Below, piece by piece: positions 31,711 through 44,150 of a stretch of DNA of 64,000 nt. Below the pieces are notes generated by a model. The model saw only the letters and a program-made list of their open reading frames with translations, was not told where the DNA came from and did no database searches. This stretch comes from Aquarana catesbeiana (Eukaryota > Chordata > Amphibia > Anura > Ranidae). Each line of letters begins with the position of its first letter. Within the stretch, counting starts at the first letter, position 1. The position numbers were made by a program, and so were the translations under genes. The stretch is taken from positions 188,382,617 to 188,446,616 of the forward strand of contig NC_133336.1 of the NCBI RefSeq assembly GCF_042186555.1. Direction: 5' to 3'.

Positions 31711-33024
31711 CAGTAAAACCTTGGCTTGAGAGTAACTTGGTTTGAGAGTCTTTTGCAAGACGAACTACATTTTTTTTTTTTTTTTTTTTTTTTTAATTTT
31801 GACTTGATATACAAGCGATAGCTATGAAGATCCACCAAATAGGGGCTAAAGGTTGCCAATCCCGAATTCAATATAAAGGAGCAAATATCCCCCAGGTAAG
31901 TACTAGGGTAGACAACAAGGGAAAAGGATATAAAAAAAAATTATATGAATGATTATTGGTTTGTAGAAAATATAAAATTATTCAGGTGCAGACATCACCA
32001 AAAATAAAGTTGATAAAAACAACAAGTTTACAAAGCTAAATCGTTAGTGCGTAGCAATTGTAGATATTCAGTCCGACGCGTTTCAGGACACTTGTGGGGT
32101 CCCTTCATCAGGGGTGTTCAAGGCAAGGTGAAATTACCATAGCACATTCTAAAAATATGCAAAACAGAGAAATAATAATAGAACAGGAAGAATAGAACTT
32201 GTGATATACAAGCGATGTCTTGGTATAAGAGTAGCGTCATGTCACAACTGAGTATAAAAGAGAAGAGAGGTGCCTCTAAGTGTAGCAATATGGTTACATT
32301 TAATGAAGGTACAAAATTTAGCAACTCACATAGTTGATGATTAAAACAGACACATATAAGTATACAGGCATCCAGGGTAAAGCTGTCCACATAGACCATA
32401 CCCTGCACCGCCATCAACGCCGTCCCTTTCACGCTTCGCTCCATGAGCGGTTCAAGCCTCGCTTTCAGATCGCTCTACTGCAGGGTAGTCTTCCCAGTCA
32501 CGATTGCAGACTGACAGCGGTGAGGAGGATGGTGTATGAGGACAGCTTTACCCCGGATCCCTGCATACTTGGATGTGCCTCTTTTAATCATCAATCATGT
32601 GAGTTTGCTAAATGTTGTACCTTCAATAAATGTAACCATGTTACTACACTTAGAGGCGCCTCTCTTCTCTTTTATACTCTGTTGTGACGTGACGCTACTC
32701 CTTATACCAAGACATCGCTTGTATATCACAAGTTCTATTCTTCTCTTCTCTTTTATACTCTGTAGCTCCTGCTGGATTTTGTTTCTAATCCCCTTGTGGA
32801 GGCTTCCATTTGTGGATGGACATTTTATGGTTACACAACCTATTCACATTGCTATAATCTTTTTATATGGACTATAAACTGAAGGACTTATGAATTGGTT
32901 GTGGAACTAATCATTTGAGTTTCCATTATTTCTTATAGGGAAATTCGCTTTGATATACAAGTGCTTTGGATTACTTGCATGTTTCTGGAACAAATTATTA
33001 TGCTCACAATCCAAGGTTTTACTG
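31711..33024. mobile_element. TA-flanked CAGTAAAACCTTGG element (Tc1/mariner superfamily), 1.3 kb
   Basis: CAGTAAAACCTTGG and CCAAGGTTTTACTG are perfect inverted ends, flanked on both sides by TA, the mariner-superfamily target. The inside holds a GACGCGTTTCAGGAC / CTTCATCAGGGGT repeat block (about 32075-32115) and a diverged inverted duplication of the TCTTCTCTTTTATACTC region. No transposase is seen. Confidence 0.85.
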
Positions 33025-33099
33025 TATGTGCATGTGGTGGTGCTGGCATTAAAAAAAGTTATCTGCATCTGCTTGGGTAGATATTAAAGTCAGTATTGC

Positions 33100-34230
33100 A
33101 TATACTTGGGCCCACATTAAATGAGAAGTACAGCCGAAGCACGTTTGACTGTACTTCTCCTGTGGATCACAGGAGTGCAGTTCATTCTGCACTCCTGTGA
33201 CCCGTTCTCAGCAGGCTGACATCACAGAGCCTCGGTCCAGGCTGGGGCAAGAGCATGACAATGGAGTCGGGATCCGCCTACATGCCTGGACCGGCACCCA
33301 GCCTCTCAGTGAGCCTCTGAGAGGCTGAGCCGGTCACTCCTGCCTCCTCCACAACTCTTCACTCCAGTGAGCGCGGAGGGGCAGAGCACACCATAGTGAC
33401 TGACAGTCACCCGCTCTCTACTTAGGGAGCCCTGAGAATCGAGCGATCAATGCTGTTTGATCAATCGGTTCTCATTCTTAGAGCCGGGGGGGACAGATGC
33501 AACATCGGACCGATGCTGCAGCCACCTAGGTAAGTATGATTCTGAAAAAAAACAAAACTCCATACTACTTTTTAAAGGTGAGTATATGCATGTCGTGGGG
33601 CCTGCAATAAGAGAAGTGTGGGATATGAAAAAAACAAACACACATACTCTCCTATATGCCTGCAGCATAAGTCAAATGCTGCAGCTGTCCCATAATCGCT
33701 CTAAGGCCAAGAACTGAGTGATCACATGACCATCAGTTCTCGGTCTTCACTGAGCAGAGAGCGGTGACTGTCAGTCATTGCTCTCTGCTCTGCCCCTTCA
33801 GCGCTCACTAGAGGACCGAGCTGTGGATTGGGGGCAGGAGCAGCTGGTTTAGGCTCTTGACGTCAACTGAGTGGATTCCAACCTTAAAGTCGGGATTCTT
33901 CCAGAGCCTGGCGTGGCTCTGTGCCCGCTGTTGGCTGAATCTGGGTCACAGATGTGCAGAACGAATGCACTCCTTTGACCCAGAAGATAAGTACGGCCAA
34001 AAAACGCTTTGGAAATACTACTCTTTAGGTGAGTATATGCATGTCATGGGGGCCTGCATTTAAAGGTGATTTAAGTGAATGTGTGCATGTGCTGGAGAGC
34101 GCATTTTACCCTACAAAGCAGAGGTTCATTTTAGGTCTGTGCTGCAATGCTGGTTTTCACCAGAAGTTGGAGAAAATGATGGTTAGGACCATTACCTGCA
34201 AACCTCTTTTGGAAGACACCCTTGCGCTGC
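33100..34230. other. intron 4: diverged repeated segments
   Basis: Two diverged direct copies, roughly 33.12-33.60 and 33.70-34.05 kb, share AGAACTGAGTGATC-like, GTCAGTCA and GGTGAGTATATGCATGTC words. CACCTAGGTAAGTATG near 33530 is a donor-like motif. No coding segment is found. Confidence 0.4.
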
Positions 34231-34239
34231 TGCAATAGG

Positions 34240-34478
34240 GGTAAAACTCCTAGCTAGTATATGATCCAGGTATAATCCGATTTTGCCTTTCTGGGATCAG
34301 GAAGGAATTTTTTTCCCCTGCTGTAGCAAATTGGTTAATGCTTTTGCTGGGGTTTTTCGCCTTCCTCTGGATCAACTGTGGGTATAGGATTTGGGTATAT
34401 TGGGATTGTATGATATTTTTTATTTATTTTTATGGTTGAACTAGAGGGACTTTTTTCAACCTGACTATGTAACTGTAA
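34240..34478 (+). repeat. interspersed repeat ending TTTTTTCAACCTGACTATG
   Basis: The block with GGGATCAGGAAGGAATTTTT, CGCCTTCCTCTGGATCAAC and GACTTTTTTCAACCTG matches, from memory, a retroposon tail common in frog genomic DNA. It occurs once here and the class is not certain. Confidence 0.5.
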
Positions 34479-34530
34479 CATCAATTTGATGTCCCTTTTG
34501 TCTTATTTTCATTTTTTTTTTCTATTTCAG

Positions 34531-34576
34531 GTTATCAAGAAAGTTTATGTAAGGCCAGAACCTAAAGAACTTCCAG
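34531..34576 (+). CDS. exon 5: short linker exon
   Basis: 46 bp, acceptor TCTATTTCAG and donor CCAG|GTATAT. It enters in phase 0 and leaves in phase 1. It encodes VIKKVYVRPEPKELP, continuing the basic region of exon 4. The phase match to exon 6 supports it. Confidence 0.85.
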
Positions 34577-35983
34577 GTATATTGACTTTCCCTCTGTTTT
34601 ATTGAAAGGTTCAGTCCACAATAAAAACTGATAAACCCTTTTACACATGTGCGGTGGAAATGCCCACGCGGCGCACTTATGCGTTGCTGGGTCGCCGATG
34701 TGAATGTGCTTTAATTTTTTCGTAATTATTAATTAATTTTGTTGCTTTGTTTAGTTTTACACCGTTTCTTTAATAATTTTTTTTCATCACTTTTATTGCT
34801 GTCATAAGGAATGTAAACATCCCTGTGTCAGCAATAGACATGTGACAGGTACTCTTTATGGAGCGATCTGGGGTCTATGGTACACCAAATCCCTCCTCTG
34901 CACTTAAAAGCATTCAAAACGCCAAGATCGTTTTTTGTTTTTTGATTTTTTTGTTTTTTTCTTTTTAATGCTTTTGATTTTTAAAAGCTGGCTCCGATTG
35001 TCATGTAAACACTTTGTTTACTGTTACAAACAGCCAATCAAAGCCAATCCCGACTTTGCTTGGCTTTCTCCTGGTGGGCCAGGAGAGTCCGAGAGAGCCG
35101 TGAAAGGCGGCAGGGGGCATCCCCTCCTGCTGCTTGTAATAGCAGTCGAGCGGCTAGTAGGCCGCTCTCATTGGTTATTACAAGAGAACTGACCGCCGAC
35201 ACTAAAAAAAAAAGATAAAAGGGTGATGCCTGCAGCTGTAGGTATCATCCTGGTACAGACTCTGCCCGCCTGAAAGATACCGCCAAGGCAAACGCCATGT
35301 TTGCCTCATGGTAGATACGCCCCTGGGTACAGCAGTAGAGGTCCAGAAATTCAGCAACTTTTGTAAAGGTTATGTCCAGCAAGGTGCATGCCACCACCTG
35401 GACTTCTCTGTTATTTACATCTGACTAGTTTGACACTCCCAGAGGATCTACTCTGAGAGGATCTACTCCGCTCACCTTCCTGCTGCTCCAGATGTGACGT
35501 CTGCACCAGACACTTCCAGAATATATACACATAAACCAGAAGTGCCTGGTGATGACGTCTTTCTGGTTCGCATGTTCGTTTCCCAGTGCATCCTGGGATA
35601 TCTCCTACCTGCAATTCCTCAAAAACAAAGCGAAGCCAAGTTTAAATAAAAGCCTCTCAAAATCTGCAGGTGCTCTAAGCAATCATTGTCAGACTTCTGT
35701 AGAGGCTTTGAAGCACCAAGAAAGCGACATAGGGTATAATTTTTGAAGCAAAGGTAACCGTTTTATTTAGTGACAGCAGCTTTGATTGGCATTCAGAGTG
35801 CTTTAAAATAAAAAAAAGTGTGTCCAATGCCAAATTTTAAAGTGTAAACGAGCCCTAAGTGACAAGATTGCTTTACAGTTGATCTACTAAAGTCAAATTT
35901 CATGGTTTTGAGCTAAATAATATTTGTATGGGTACACCTTCTGTGCTTCTGTGATACATTGAGTACATTTTGTGATTCAACAG

Positions 35984-37003
35984 GAAGGAAAAATCAAGCC
36001 GACGCTTTGTTTATGAAACATGATACTGATTTGAGGACTGAGCACCTAGACGATCCATTTTTGAGAGTCTCTCCGGGCCTACGTAACCGATCCTTCCACA
36101 ACGATCTTCAGGGTGACCCAAGATATCTCCAAGATTCTGAATTCTCCAGGTTTGGCTTTGCCCAAGCCACGCGGATGGAAAGAGACCCATTTAAACGCGA
36201 TTTTGAGGAACAGTTTATGGAAACTGAAAGATTGCGCCGGTTAGGTGTAGGACCTATGAATCTAGAAGAGGCTCATTTACGACATGCTTTCGGTGGTGAA
36301 CGCTATCCAATGAGCCAAGAAGAGGTAATAATGCGCCGTCGGTCCAGTGATGGCCGATACCCAATGGGTAACGAAGACGTAATAATGCGTCGTCTTTCTG
36401 GTGATGGCCAGTACCCAATGAACCAAGAAGATGTAATGATGCGCCGTCTTTCCAGTGATGGCCAGTACCCCATGAGTCAAGATCGGATGATGCACCCTCC
36501 TTCCAGTGAAGGCCAACCTCGAAGGAGTCGAGATGATGTCATGCTTTTGTTGCAGCGCGCTTTCTTGGATGCCCAACCTTCAGAAAATCAGGAAGGAGCT
36601 GGGTTGCAGCGTGGCTTTAGTGATGACCGACCCATGATGAGCCGTGAAGGGGCAGCTTTGCGCCAGCCGCCTGCTGATGCCCGAAGTGGAATGAGTCAAG
36701 AGCGTTCAACAATGCGCTATGCTGCTGATGATGGCTATCCTACAAGGAGTCAAGAGCCTTCAGCAATGGGCCATGCTGCTGATGGTGGCTATCCTAAAAT
36801 GAACCAGAGAGATTTTAGGAGGAGACCAACTTCTGGAAACGTCCAACCCTCAGCCGTTTCAAAATCGACAGAAGATGAAAACAGCACCACAGTTACCCTT
36901 GCTCAGGGAGTGCCATCTGCGATGAGTCAAAGACTAGTAGAATTACGCCGCGCTGTTATGATGAACCCATATACGAAGGGTGATCGAGGCAAAACATTTA
37001 AAG
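35984..37003 (+). CDS. exon 6: 18-residue repeat exon with R-R-x-S motifs
   Basis: The acceptor is ATTCAACAG and the donor AAAG|GTAATG, phase 1 in and out, 340 codons. A 54-bp coding repeat (about 36280-36960) gives roughly eleven 18-residue units of the type YPMSQEDVMMRRLSSDGQ. The first three are well conserved and the later ones degenerate. The conserved units contain R-R-R-S, R-R-L-S and R-R-L-S, which fit the basophilic (PKA-like) kinase consensus. The N-terminal 100 residues are charged and unrecognised. ORFs on the minus strand here are shadows. Confidence 0.9.
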
Positions 37004-37187
37004 GTAATGTCTTAAAATTTAGCCTTTCGTTGGGTATTTAGGCTGTAGTGTAGTCAGGGGGATGTATCGTGATGACCATCTCATGATTGTGCACTCTCTC
37101 TACACCAGGGGTGTCCAACTTCATTTCGTCGTTGGCCGCATCAGCATTATGGTTGCCATCAAAGGGCTGGTTGTATCTGTAAGACTC

Positions 37188-37415
37188 CAACCACTTGCCG
37201 ACCATGCTATAGCCGAATGACGGCTACAGTACAGCTGGCTAGTTCTGGGACGCCATCATATTATGGCGTGCCGTGATCGTGCCCGGGAGGCGCGCTTTGT
37301 GATTTGCAGTGTCCGTAGGACACTACTGATCACAGATTGAGGTAAAGGGCTAGGGGCTAGAGCCTTTAAGGAGCTGCACAGAGAAGGGCAGGATCTGGCG
37401 GAGGAGTTATTATTT
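37188..37415 (+). mobile_element. left fragment of a TTAACC-family element
   Basis: AACCACTTGCCGACCATGC begins a family-like left end, but the TTAA is decayed and the right end is missing. Confidence 0.45.
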
Positions 37416-37419
37416 TATT

Positions 37420-37482
37420 ATTATTATTCAGGATTTATATAGCGCCAACAGTTTACGCAGCGCTTTACAATATAAAAGGGAG
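37420..37482 (-). repeat. short retroposon-like tail (AGCGCTTTACAATATA type)
   Basis: TATATAGCGCCAACAGTTTA and CGCAGCGCTTTAC, with a preceding TTATTATTATT tract, are the inverted counterpart of the sequence at about 43540-43585. Confidence 0.6.
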
Positions 37483-37554
37483 TTCTGTTGTCCTCTCTGC
37501 TTATTTTTAACAGATACTGCTTGGCACGATATAAAAGGCAGCCACAAATGCCTA

Positions 37555-38252
37555 TTAACCGCCTAAGGACCGCCCCACATACATATACTGCGGCAGAGCA
37601 GCCCATTGGCGCAAAATCACGTACCTGTACGTCATTCTCGTCTTCAGCTCTCAGCCGCGCGCCGCCATGATTGGACAAGGCAGGAGCCAATCGGCGTGTC
37701 CGGCGATCGTCCGTAGAGAGGCAGAACGGCGGTCTTCCTATGTAAAGAAGGCAGACTACTGTTCTGCCATAAAGGAAAATGGAGATCTAAGCAGAAACAT
37801 GGATCTCTGTTTTCCTTTAGTCAAAGCACTCCCCCCTACAGTTAGAAAGCACTCATAGGGAACACATTTAACCCTTTGATTGCCCCTGATGTTAACCCCT
37901 TCCCTGTCAGTGTCATTTATACCTTGTCGGTGCTATTTTTTAAAAAATTTTTTTAGCAGTGATCACTGTGTTGGTGTCACTGGTCCCCAAAAAGCGTGAG
38001 ATTAGTCTGCCGCAATGTCGCAGTCCCGCTGAATAGCACTAATCACCGCCATTACTAGTAAAAACAATAAAAAATAAAGTCCCTAAATCTATCCCATAGT
38101 TTGTAGACTATAACTTTTGCGCAAATCAATATAGGCTTATTGGGATTTTTTTTTTTTTTACCAAAAATATGTAGCAGAATACATATTGTCCTAAATTTAT
38201 GAAGAAATTAGATTTTATTTTATTATTATTCAATATGTTTTATAGCAGAAAG

Positions 38253-38342
<90 letters not shown>

Positions 38343-38456
38343 GTAGAGTCGTACGCTCCCACGCAATTGTTAGTTAAATTAACACAGTGCCGTATCGCAA
38401 AAAATTGGCCTGGACATGAAGGGGGTGGGTAAGCCTTCCGGGGTTGAAGTGGTTAA
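37555..38456 (-). mobile_element. TTAACC-family element with internal TA array
   Basis: Ends TTAACCGCCTAAGGACCG and TTGAAGTGGTTAA. Its core is in the orientation opposite to the 8993 copy. A (TA)n tract of about 80 bp occupies 38258-38338. Confidence 0.75.
38258..38338. repeat. (TA)n microsatellite
   Basis: About 40 uninterrupted TA dinucleotides. Confidence 0.98.
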
Positions 38457-38880
38457 AGGAATCTGCTTGAACAGAAATCTGGAAGCAGCTATTACTGGAA
38501 GTTACCTTTCCTTCCTTTATAGGGGAGCCACCGACTTGGAGCAAGCGTATGCATATCACATGACAGAGGATGCCTGATTAGCATGTGCTTTTGTGGCAGC
38601 TTATCGACATGTAGAGAGGCAAGGCCAGTTACGACAGCCCTGGCGCTCATGCCTTTGGTAAAACACATTGGCAAGGGAATTCTCTATTTGGGTTTCCTTT
38701 TAGCCTCTGTCAGGAGGCCCCTGGTGTAGAGGCTTACAGTAATCTTGGTTGGTTTAAAAGAGGAAAACTCTGGCTGCTGGTGGCCATGCAATCTTCTTTT
38801 TTCTTTTTTTTTTTTTTTTTTTTTTTTGTGTGGTGTTTGTTATGCATTCTCTGCTAATCTTCTTTGGTATATCTTGACAG

Positions 38881-38926
38881 AATTAAAGATGGCTTGGGCA
38901 AATGACATAAGAGACAAAGTGAAGAG
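38881..38926 (+). CDS. exon 7: short exon
   Basis: 46 bp, acceptor ATCTTGACAG after a T-rich tract, donor AG|GTGAGC. It enters in phase 1 and leaves in phase 2, and encodes ELKMAWANDIRDKVKR across the junctions. Both neighbours require exactly these phases. Confidence 0.82.
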
Positions 38927-39108
38927 GTGAGCATATATATAAGCTATATGTATAAGGGATGTCATCCAAAATATGATAGAGTTTGGGTTTTGTCTGTCGA
39001 TTACTTATGTCAGATGTCACCTTTTTGTACGTTTTTGTAATTGATCTCTGTAGCGGCCCATTAGATCCCATCCAAAACTGCACATGGGGACACGTGCCCA
39101 AGGTGAGA

Positions 39109-39742
39109 TTAAGGCCCCTTTCACACTAGCAGACCGATCAGGTCTGCCTGTCTGTTTTTCCAGGCAGACCCGATCAGACCACCCATTGTTCTCTATGGGG
39201 CGGCGGGTGTCGGTAGGAAAAAAACAGATGGATGGGAAATACATTCGCCATTCATCCAGCGGATCGAATGACAGTCGGATAGAACCGGAAATACAGTCTG
39301 TTTCTATCCAACCGCCCCATAGAGAGCAGCGGGCTGTGTCCATGTCTGTGTCTACTCTGCATAGCGGAGTGAACATGGACCTATCATCCGCCTGCTCAGC
39401 AGGAATCAGCGGAGAGATCCATTGCTGAGCAGGCGGTTCCGCTTGGATGGATTCCGCTTGTTGAAAGGAAGCCTTAGGCCCTTTTCACACCAGCGGACCG
39501 GTAGGGTCTGTCTGTTTTTTTTTTTTTGGCGGACCTGATTGGACCACCCATTGTTTTCTATGAGGTGGCAGATATGTCCACTGACACCCTCCGGCATCCG
39601 ATAAAATCTGCTAAAAACACATGAACGGGGATACGTTCGCCATCTGTCCAGACTGGATGACAGTCTGATGGAAATGGACATGCATCACTGAGCTGGTGGA
39701 TCTGCTTGGACGGATTCCGCTCCATATGAAAGGGGCCTAAGC
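39109..39742. mobile_element. two tandem AGGCCCTTTTCACAC-type inverted-repeat elements
   Basis: AAGGCCCCTTTCACACTAGC begins the first. GCCTTAGGCCCTTTTCACAC at about 39472 marks the junction with the second. ATGAAAGGGGCCTAAG closes at about 39742. Both are filled with CGGA/TCCG words and are non-coding. Confidence 0.6.
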
Positions 39743-40170
39743 CCCGCTCCCTTTCATTGAATGCTAAGCACCTCCGCTGTCACTTAGTTGTAAACCCATA
39801 TTAAGCTCACCTTGTAAGGATAGGGCACACCAGCGATTCATTTAAAGTGCAAATGTAAAAAAAAAAAAGTTGCAAATACCTTGTTAACTTCAGTTACATG
39901 ACTTCGTGATGGGTGCTGGTCTAAGCTTCTGAGCGTCACATGTCCTAATGATGTTGCTTCACCCTCCTTTCCTCTCCATGGAGAGCGAATTGCGTTGTCG
40001 GCGAAGAATCTGAACTGCTGAGGGCAGGGTAGGGTCAGGTGCTTGACTGACCACACAGTAAGTGGGAATGGCATAACCTGACATCACCAAGGCATGCTAT
40101 GACACGCTGCTGCTTGGCGCAGCCCTGGCCCAGTATATGGTCTGTAAGGAAAAATCCAGCTTACCTACTA

Positions 40171-40662
40171 TTAAAGCGGAGTTCCACCCAGAAATGGATC
40201 TTCCGTGGATCAGATTTTTCCTCCCCTCTCTGGTTCCACATTTGGCATCTTTTCGGGGGAGGCTGATACCTGTCAAATCCAGGTATCTGCTCCCACTTCC
40301 GGGGAAAGATCGCTGCAATCTGTTTGGCGAACTATGGAATGTCCGGCCCCTCCTCCTTCCCACCCCCCCGCTGCCTTCTGGGAGACACGGGTCCCAGAAG
40401 ACAGCGGGACCATTCAGAACTTGCAGCGCGACTTGCGCATGGGCAGTAGGAAATGGGCTGTGAAGCAAGGCTTCACTTCCTGTCTCCCTTAGTAAGGATG
40501 CCGGTGCCTGCACCCGGAGCCGATCAACGGGTTGGCTTCGGGTGCTGACGTTGCGGGCTCCCTGGACAGGTAAGTGTCCTTTATACTAAAAGTCAGCAGC
40601 TACAGTATTTGTAGCTGCTGACTTTCAATTTTTTTTTTTCCCCATGCGGAACTCCGCTTTAA
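40171..40662 (+). mobile_element. TTAAAGCGGAGTTCC-family element, complete
   Basis: TTAAAGCGGAGTTCCACCC at the left and GCGGAACTCCGCTTTAA at the right are inverted, with TTAA at each end. It carries GGACAGGTAAGTGTCC at about 40564-40579, a perfect splice-donor consensus on the gene-sense strand. Relatives lie at 54418, 56630 and 59863. Confidence 0.85.
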
Positions 40663-40779
40663 AAAACTGTGGTAAAAGCACTGCAGGGGCTTGTTGAGCC
40701 TGCAGTTCATTGCCACTAAGAAAGTATTACCACTGACTGGCAGGATCAACAGGTCATTTTTTTATGAGAGGAAAGCTTT

Positions 40780-40813
<34 letters not shown>

Positions 40814-40817
40814 ATTA

Positions 40818-40849
<32 letters not shown>

Positions 40850-40850
40850 T
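40780..40850. repeat. poly-A and poly-G low-complexity tracts
   Basis: An A run of about 27 followed by T and G homopolymers (about 17 G). Lengths are uncertain. Confidence 0.9.
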
Positions 40851-41039
40851 TACATCCACTTAACTATCCGATGCCAGAATGTCAAAAGGAAGTAGAAGCT
40901 CTTGTATACAAAGTTAGTGTAAGTAGGGGGTGGGATTTATTCTTGAATGAAGGCCCCAAGTATAGCCTCAGTCTAGGATCCACGGGAGCTCTTTAGGGAT
41001 ACAGGATCTTACAGAGGGGCTTGGTAGCATCACATGGTC

Positions 41040-41960
41040 CAGAATAGAATCTCAGCACTGTTTTAGGCTGTGTTCACACGGGCATGTCGCTGGTCACACG
41101 GGCATATCTTTACCCGCACGGCATTCTTGTGTATTTGCATTCAGTTAGTCCAATACATTTTTTTGGGGATGCAGTGGCTGCACGGACACAGCTGCTGGTC
41201 CTAATTTGAAAGCCGTGTGGGTGTGTATCCCTGAAAGAAGACAGTGCGCTTTTGGGGGACACGCACCTGCACAATTGTCAAATTGGGATCAGCGGCTGTG
41301 TCTGTGCAGCTGCTACATCCCAATAGAAATTAATGGGACCTCCTGCACTCGGATACATGGGACACCTGTGCATTCCTCATAGGCCAAGACAGCCCTTAGA
41401 AATGTTTTGAGCATGGTCTGGTTCACTTTTTTAGACTATATTCACATGGGGGACTAACACATGTGCGAATGACAGCGTCCGGAATCTGCGGATTCCTGCA
41501 GCTGTTTCAGCCACCTGTGAGTGGCTAGCTGCAGCTGCCGGGCCCTGTACACTTTAATGACAGGTCCTTGGCAGCAGCAGCAGCTATCTGCCCAGCAAGC
41601 AATTACTTGCGGTGACTGGCACGGCTAAAGCAATTGGAAGATTCTTGCCGCTGTAGTTGCCGTGCGAATGTAGCCTCAGGGCTCATTCACACACTGCCCA
41701 GATCTACATATTCCTGCAGGGTGTATGGCCAGCTGAAGAAATGCAGCCTGTGCAAATCGATGATAAGCTTTGATAGTTTGCCTCCAGGGCCACTCAGCTC
41801 TCCGTAATCATGCCATGTGCGATTACACGTGAACAGTGGAGCTTGGCATTGATTGTACTGATTGAGCGGCCGCAGTTTGAATGCAAACAGCCTTGCTCAC
41901 ATTGGATCTGGGCGGTGTACATCTGTGGATGGTCTTGTGCATGAACCCTAAGGGTAAAAG
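41040..41960. other. intron 7: GTTCACAC-rich repeats, no gene
   Basis: Words such as GTTCACACGGGCATG, TTCACATGGGGG and CATTCACACACTGCC mark decayed inverted-repeat elements. No open, splice-bounded segment is seen. Confidence 0.4.
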
Positions 41961-42077
41961 GAATAAACTTTTATCTCCAATTTGTCTTCTTAGTAGTCTA
42001 ATAAATTCTAATTATTACAGAGTTGCTCCTTAATATATTTGATGTGTTCAGCTTTTTTTTTTTTTTCTGTTATACAG

Positions 42078-42111
42078 TGGAGAGTTGACTTTGGAAGGTG
42101 ACAAAGAAAAG
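42078..42111 (+). CDS. exon 8: 34-bp exon
   Basis: The acceptor is TTATACAG and the donor AAAAG|GTGATT. It enters in phase 2 and leaves in phase 0, encoding SGELTLEGDKEK. The acceptor has a strong T tract and the phases fit both neighbours. As a 34-bp exon it remains a prediction. Confidence 0.75.
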
Positions 42112-42213
42112 GTGATTTGTTTTTATTACTGCTTGTTTGAAGCTATAAAGGATCAGTCAGGTAGTCTGATATACATACTATGTGCACTTGTGAAAAATAG
42201 AACTTGGGGTCTG

Positions 42214-42564
42214 CAGACCTCCCAACTTTCTGAAATGGGAATGAGGGGCGTCTATTAGCAAAAGCATGTAGGCATAGGACACGCCCCCTTAAAGGAGAAT
42301 TGTACAAAAAAAAAATGGATTGGTTAAACCCACGAGTGCTTTTTACCACTACTATTCCTTTATATTGGCTTTTAGTAATTACAAAGGCAGCAATTTAGAG
42401 ATTGGATGAAAGGTTTAGTACTGGGAAACACTTTTTGATAGATAAATAGTACATTTTATATACAACTACATAGATCAGACCAAAATTGGGGACAAATGAG
42501 GAAATAGGGACATTGTTCCAAATCAGGGACAGTCCCTCAAAATCAGGGACAGTTGGGAGTTATG
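42214..42564 (+). mobile_element. CATACCTCCCAAC-family element, copy 3
   Basis: Starts CAGACCTCCCAAC and ends GTTGGGAGTTATG, with the same internal order as copies 1 and 2. Confidence 0.75.
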
Positions 42565-42617
42565 GGTCTCTGTTATAAAAAAGATTAGTTGGAGGAATGT
42601 CACAAGCATTTCTCGCT

Positions 42618-42800
42618 CAGGGGTGGGAAACCTGTGGCCCTCCAGCTGTTGTGGAAATTCATTTCCCAGAAGACTTTGCAAGACTGACAGTTACAAGCAT
42701 GTCTCTACATATCCCATGAGGCATTGTAAGACTGACAGTTACTATCATGACTTTCAGAGGCATGATGGAACTTGTAGTTCTGCAACAGCCGGAGGGCTGA
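42618..42800. mobile_element. CAGGGGTGGGAAACC-type MITE (relative of the CAGGG family)
   Basis: CCCTCCAGCTGTTG at the left and CAACAGCCGGAGGGC at the right are inverted. The outer right end is decayed. Confidence 0.6.
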
Positions 42801-43059
42801 CATTTATCCAACTTTTTTTTTTTTTTTTTATTCAATATAGGAAATGTCTATACCTCCTTTCAGGGATTTTGATTGAACCAAGTTATCTGAAAAACAAAGT
42901 GTCAAACGACAGTGTGGTTATTGTTACAAAAAACAGTTTTTGCTTATTATCCAGTTGCCAACCGCTTCTTGTAGATTTACTGCAATAGGACGACCGCTGT
43001 GCGCAGAATTGTGTATATGGATAGATAGATATATAGAGAGAGAGATATAGATAGAGAGA

Positions 43060-43087
43060 TATGTGTGTGTGTGTGTGTGTGTGTATA

Positions 43088-43134
<47 letters not shown>

Positions 43135-43175
43135 ATATATCTATTAGTATGTGTGTGTATGTATGTATGTATATA
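43060..43175. repeat. (GT)n/(TA)n compound microsatellite
   Basis: A GT run (about 43062-43085) followed by TA repeats and short GTAT repeats. Any translation is spurious. Confidence 0.97.
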
Positions 43176-43349
43176 TATAATTTGGTATATGTGATTCTGC
43201 ATATCTGGGTAGGGGGACATGTGCTTCAGCACATGCCGATCACCAGTTTCCGGCCAACAATTTATGGTAGGGACTCCTTGATCATCAGAGCGAGTGACAG
43301 GAGAGAGTTTAGTGTATGTAAACAACACAGGGCTCTCTTCTGAAAGCGG

Positions 43350-43600
43350 CATGTTCTCCCTGTGTCTGCGTGGGTTTCCTCCGGGTACTCCGGTTTCCTC
43401 CCACACTCCAAAGACATGCTGGTAGGTTAATTGGATCATGTCTAAATCGGCCCTAGTATAGGTATGAATGTGAGTTAGGGACCTTAGATTGTAAGCTCCT
43501 TGAGGGTATAGGGACTGATGTGAATGTATAATATATATATGTAAAGCGCTGCGTAAATTGACGGCGCTATATAAGTACCTGAAATAAATAAATAAAATAT
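43350..43600 (+). repeat. retroposon-like repeat (GTGGGTTTCCTCCGGGTAC ... AAAGCGCTGCG)
   Basis: This block carries the vertebrate-wide repeat phrase GTTTCCTCCCACACTCC and ends TGTAAAGCGCTGCGTAAA / GGCGCTATATAAGTACC followed by AATAAATAAAT. The terminal part is found inverted at 37420-37482. The short A/T-rich tail suggests a non-LTR or SINE-type origin. Confidence 0.65.
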
Positions 43601-43643
43601 ATATGGCGATGTGCACCACAAAGGGCACTACACAGTGCACACG

Positions 43644-44150
43644 TTTAACCCTTTGATTGCCCCTGATGTTAACCCCTTCCCAGCCAGTGTCATTAGTACA
43701 GTGTCAGTGTATATTATTAGCACTGATTAGAGTCACTGGAGATATCAGTGGCAGTTAGCCAGTTCCCACAAAGTTTTAGTTAGTGTCAGATTGCCCACCG
43801 TCCTGCTATAAGTCGCTGACTGGCATTACTTTTGTCTAAATAAAAATTTCAGCGTATGTATCTCATAGTTGGTAGACGCTATAACTTTCACGCAAACCAA
43901 TCAGTATACACTTATTGGGATTTTTTTTTAACCAAAGACATGTAGCAGATTAAAATGTAGGAAGAAATTCGTTTTTTTTTTTTTTTTTTGTTTATAGCAC
44001 AAAAAATAAAATAACCCAGTGGTGATCAAATGCCACAAAAGAAAGCTCTATTTGACCATGCAGTTAAAATAGCACAGTGCCAAATAGCAAAAAAATGGCC
44101 TGGTCATGGAGGGGGTAACATTTTTCAGAGCTGAAGTGGGTTCTGATTTA
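43644..44150 (-). mobile_element. TTAACC-family fragment
   Basis: TTAACCCTTTGATTGCCCC through GCTGAAGTGGGTT matches the family core in reverse orientation. The TTAA end is decayed at the right. Confidence 0.65.

Noticed and set aside
40137..40492. Open frames of about 100 codons within 40.1-40.5 kb
   Set aside because: They lie inside a TTAA-terminated repeat element with relatives at 54.4, 56.6 and 59.9 kb.
43065..43343. Tyr/Ile-rich frame over 43.07-43.34 kb
   Set aside because: Translation of GT/TA microsatellite.
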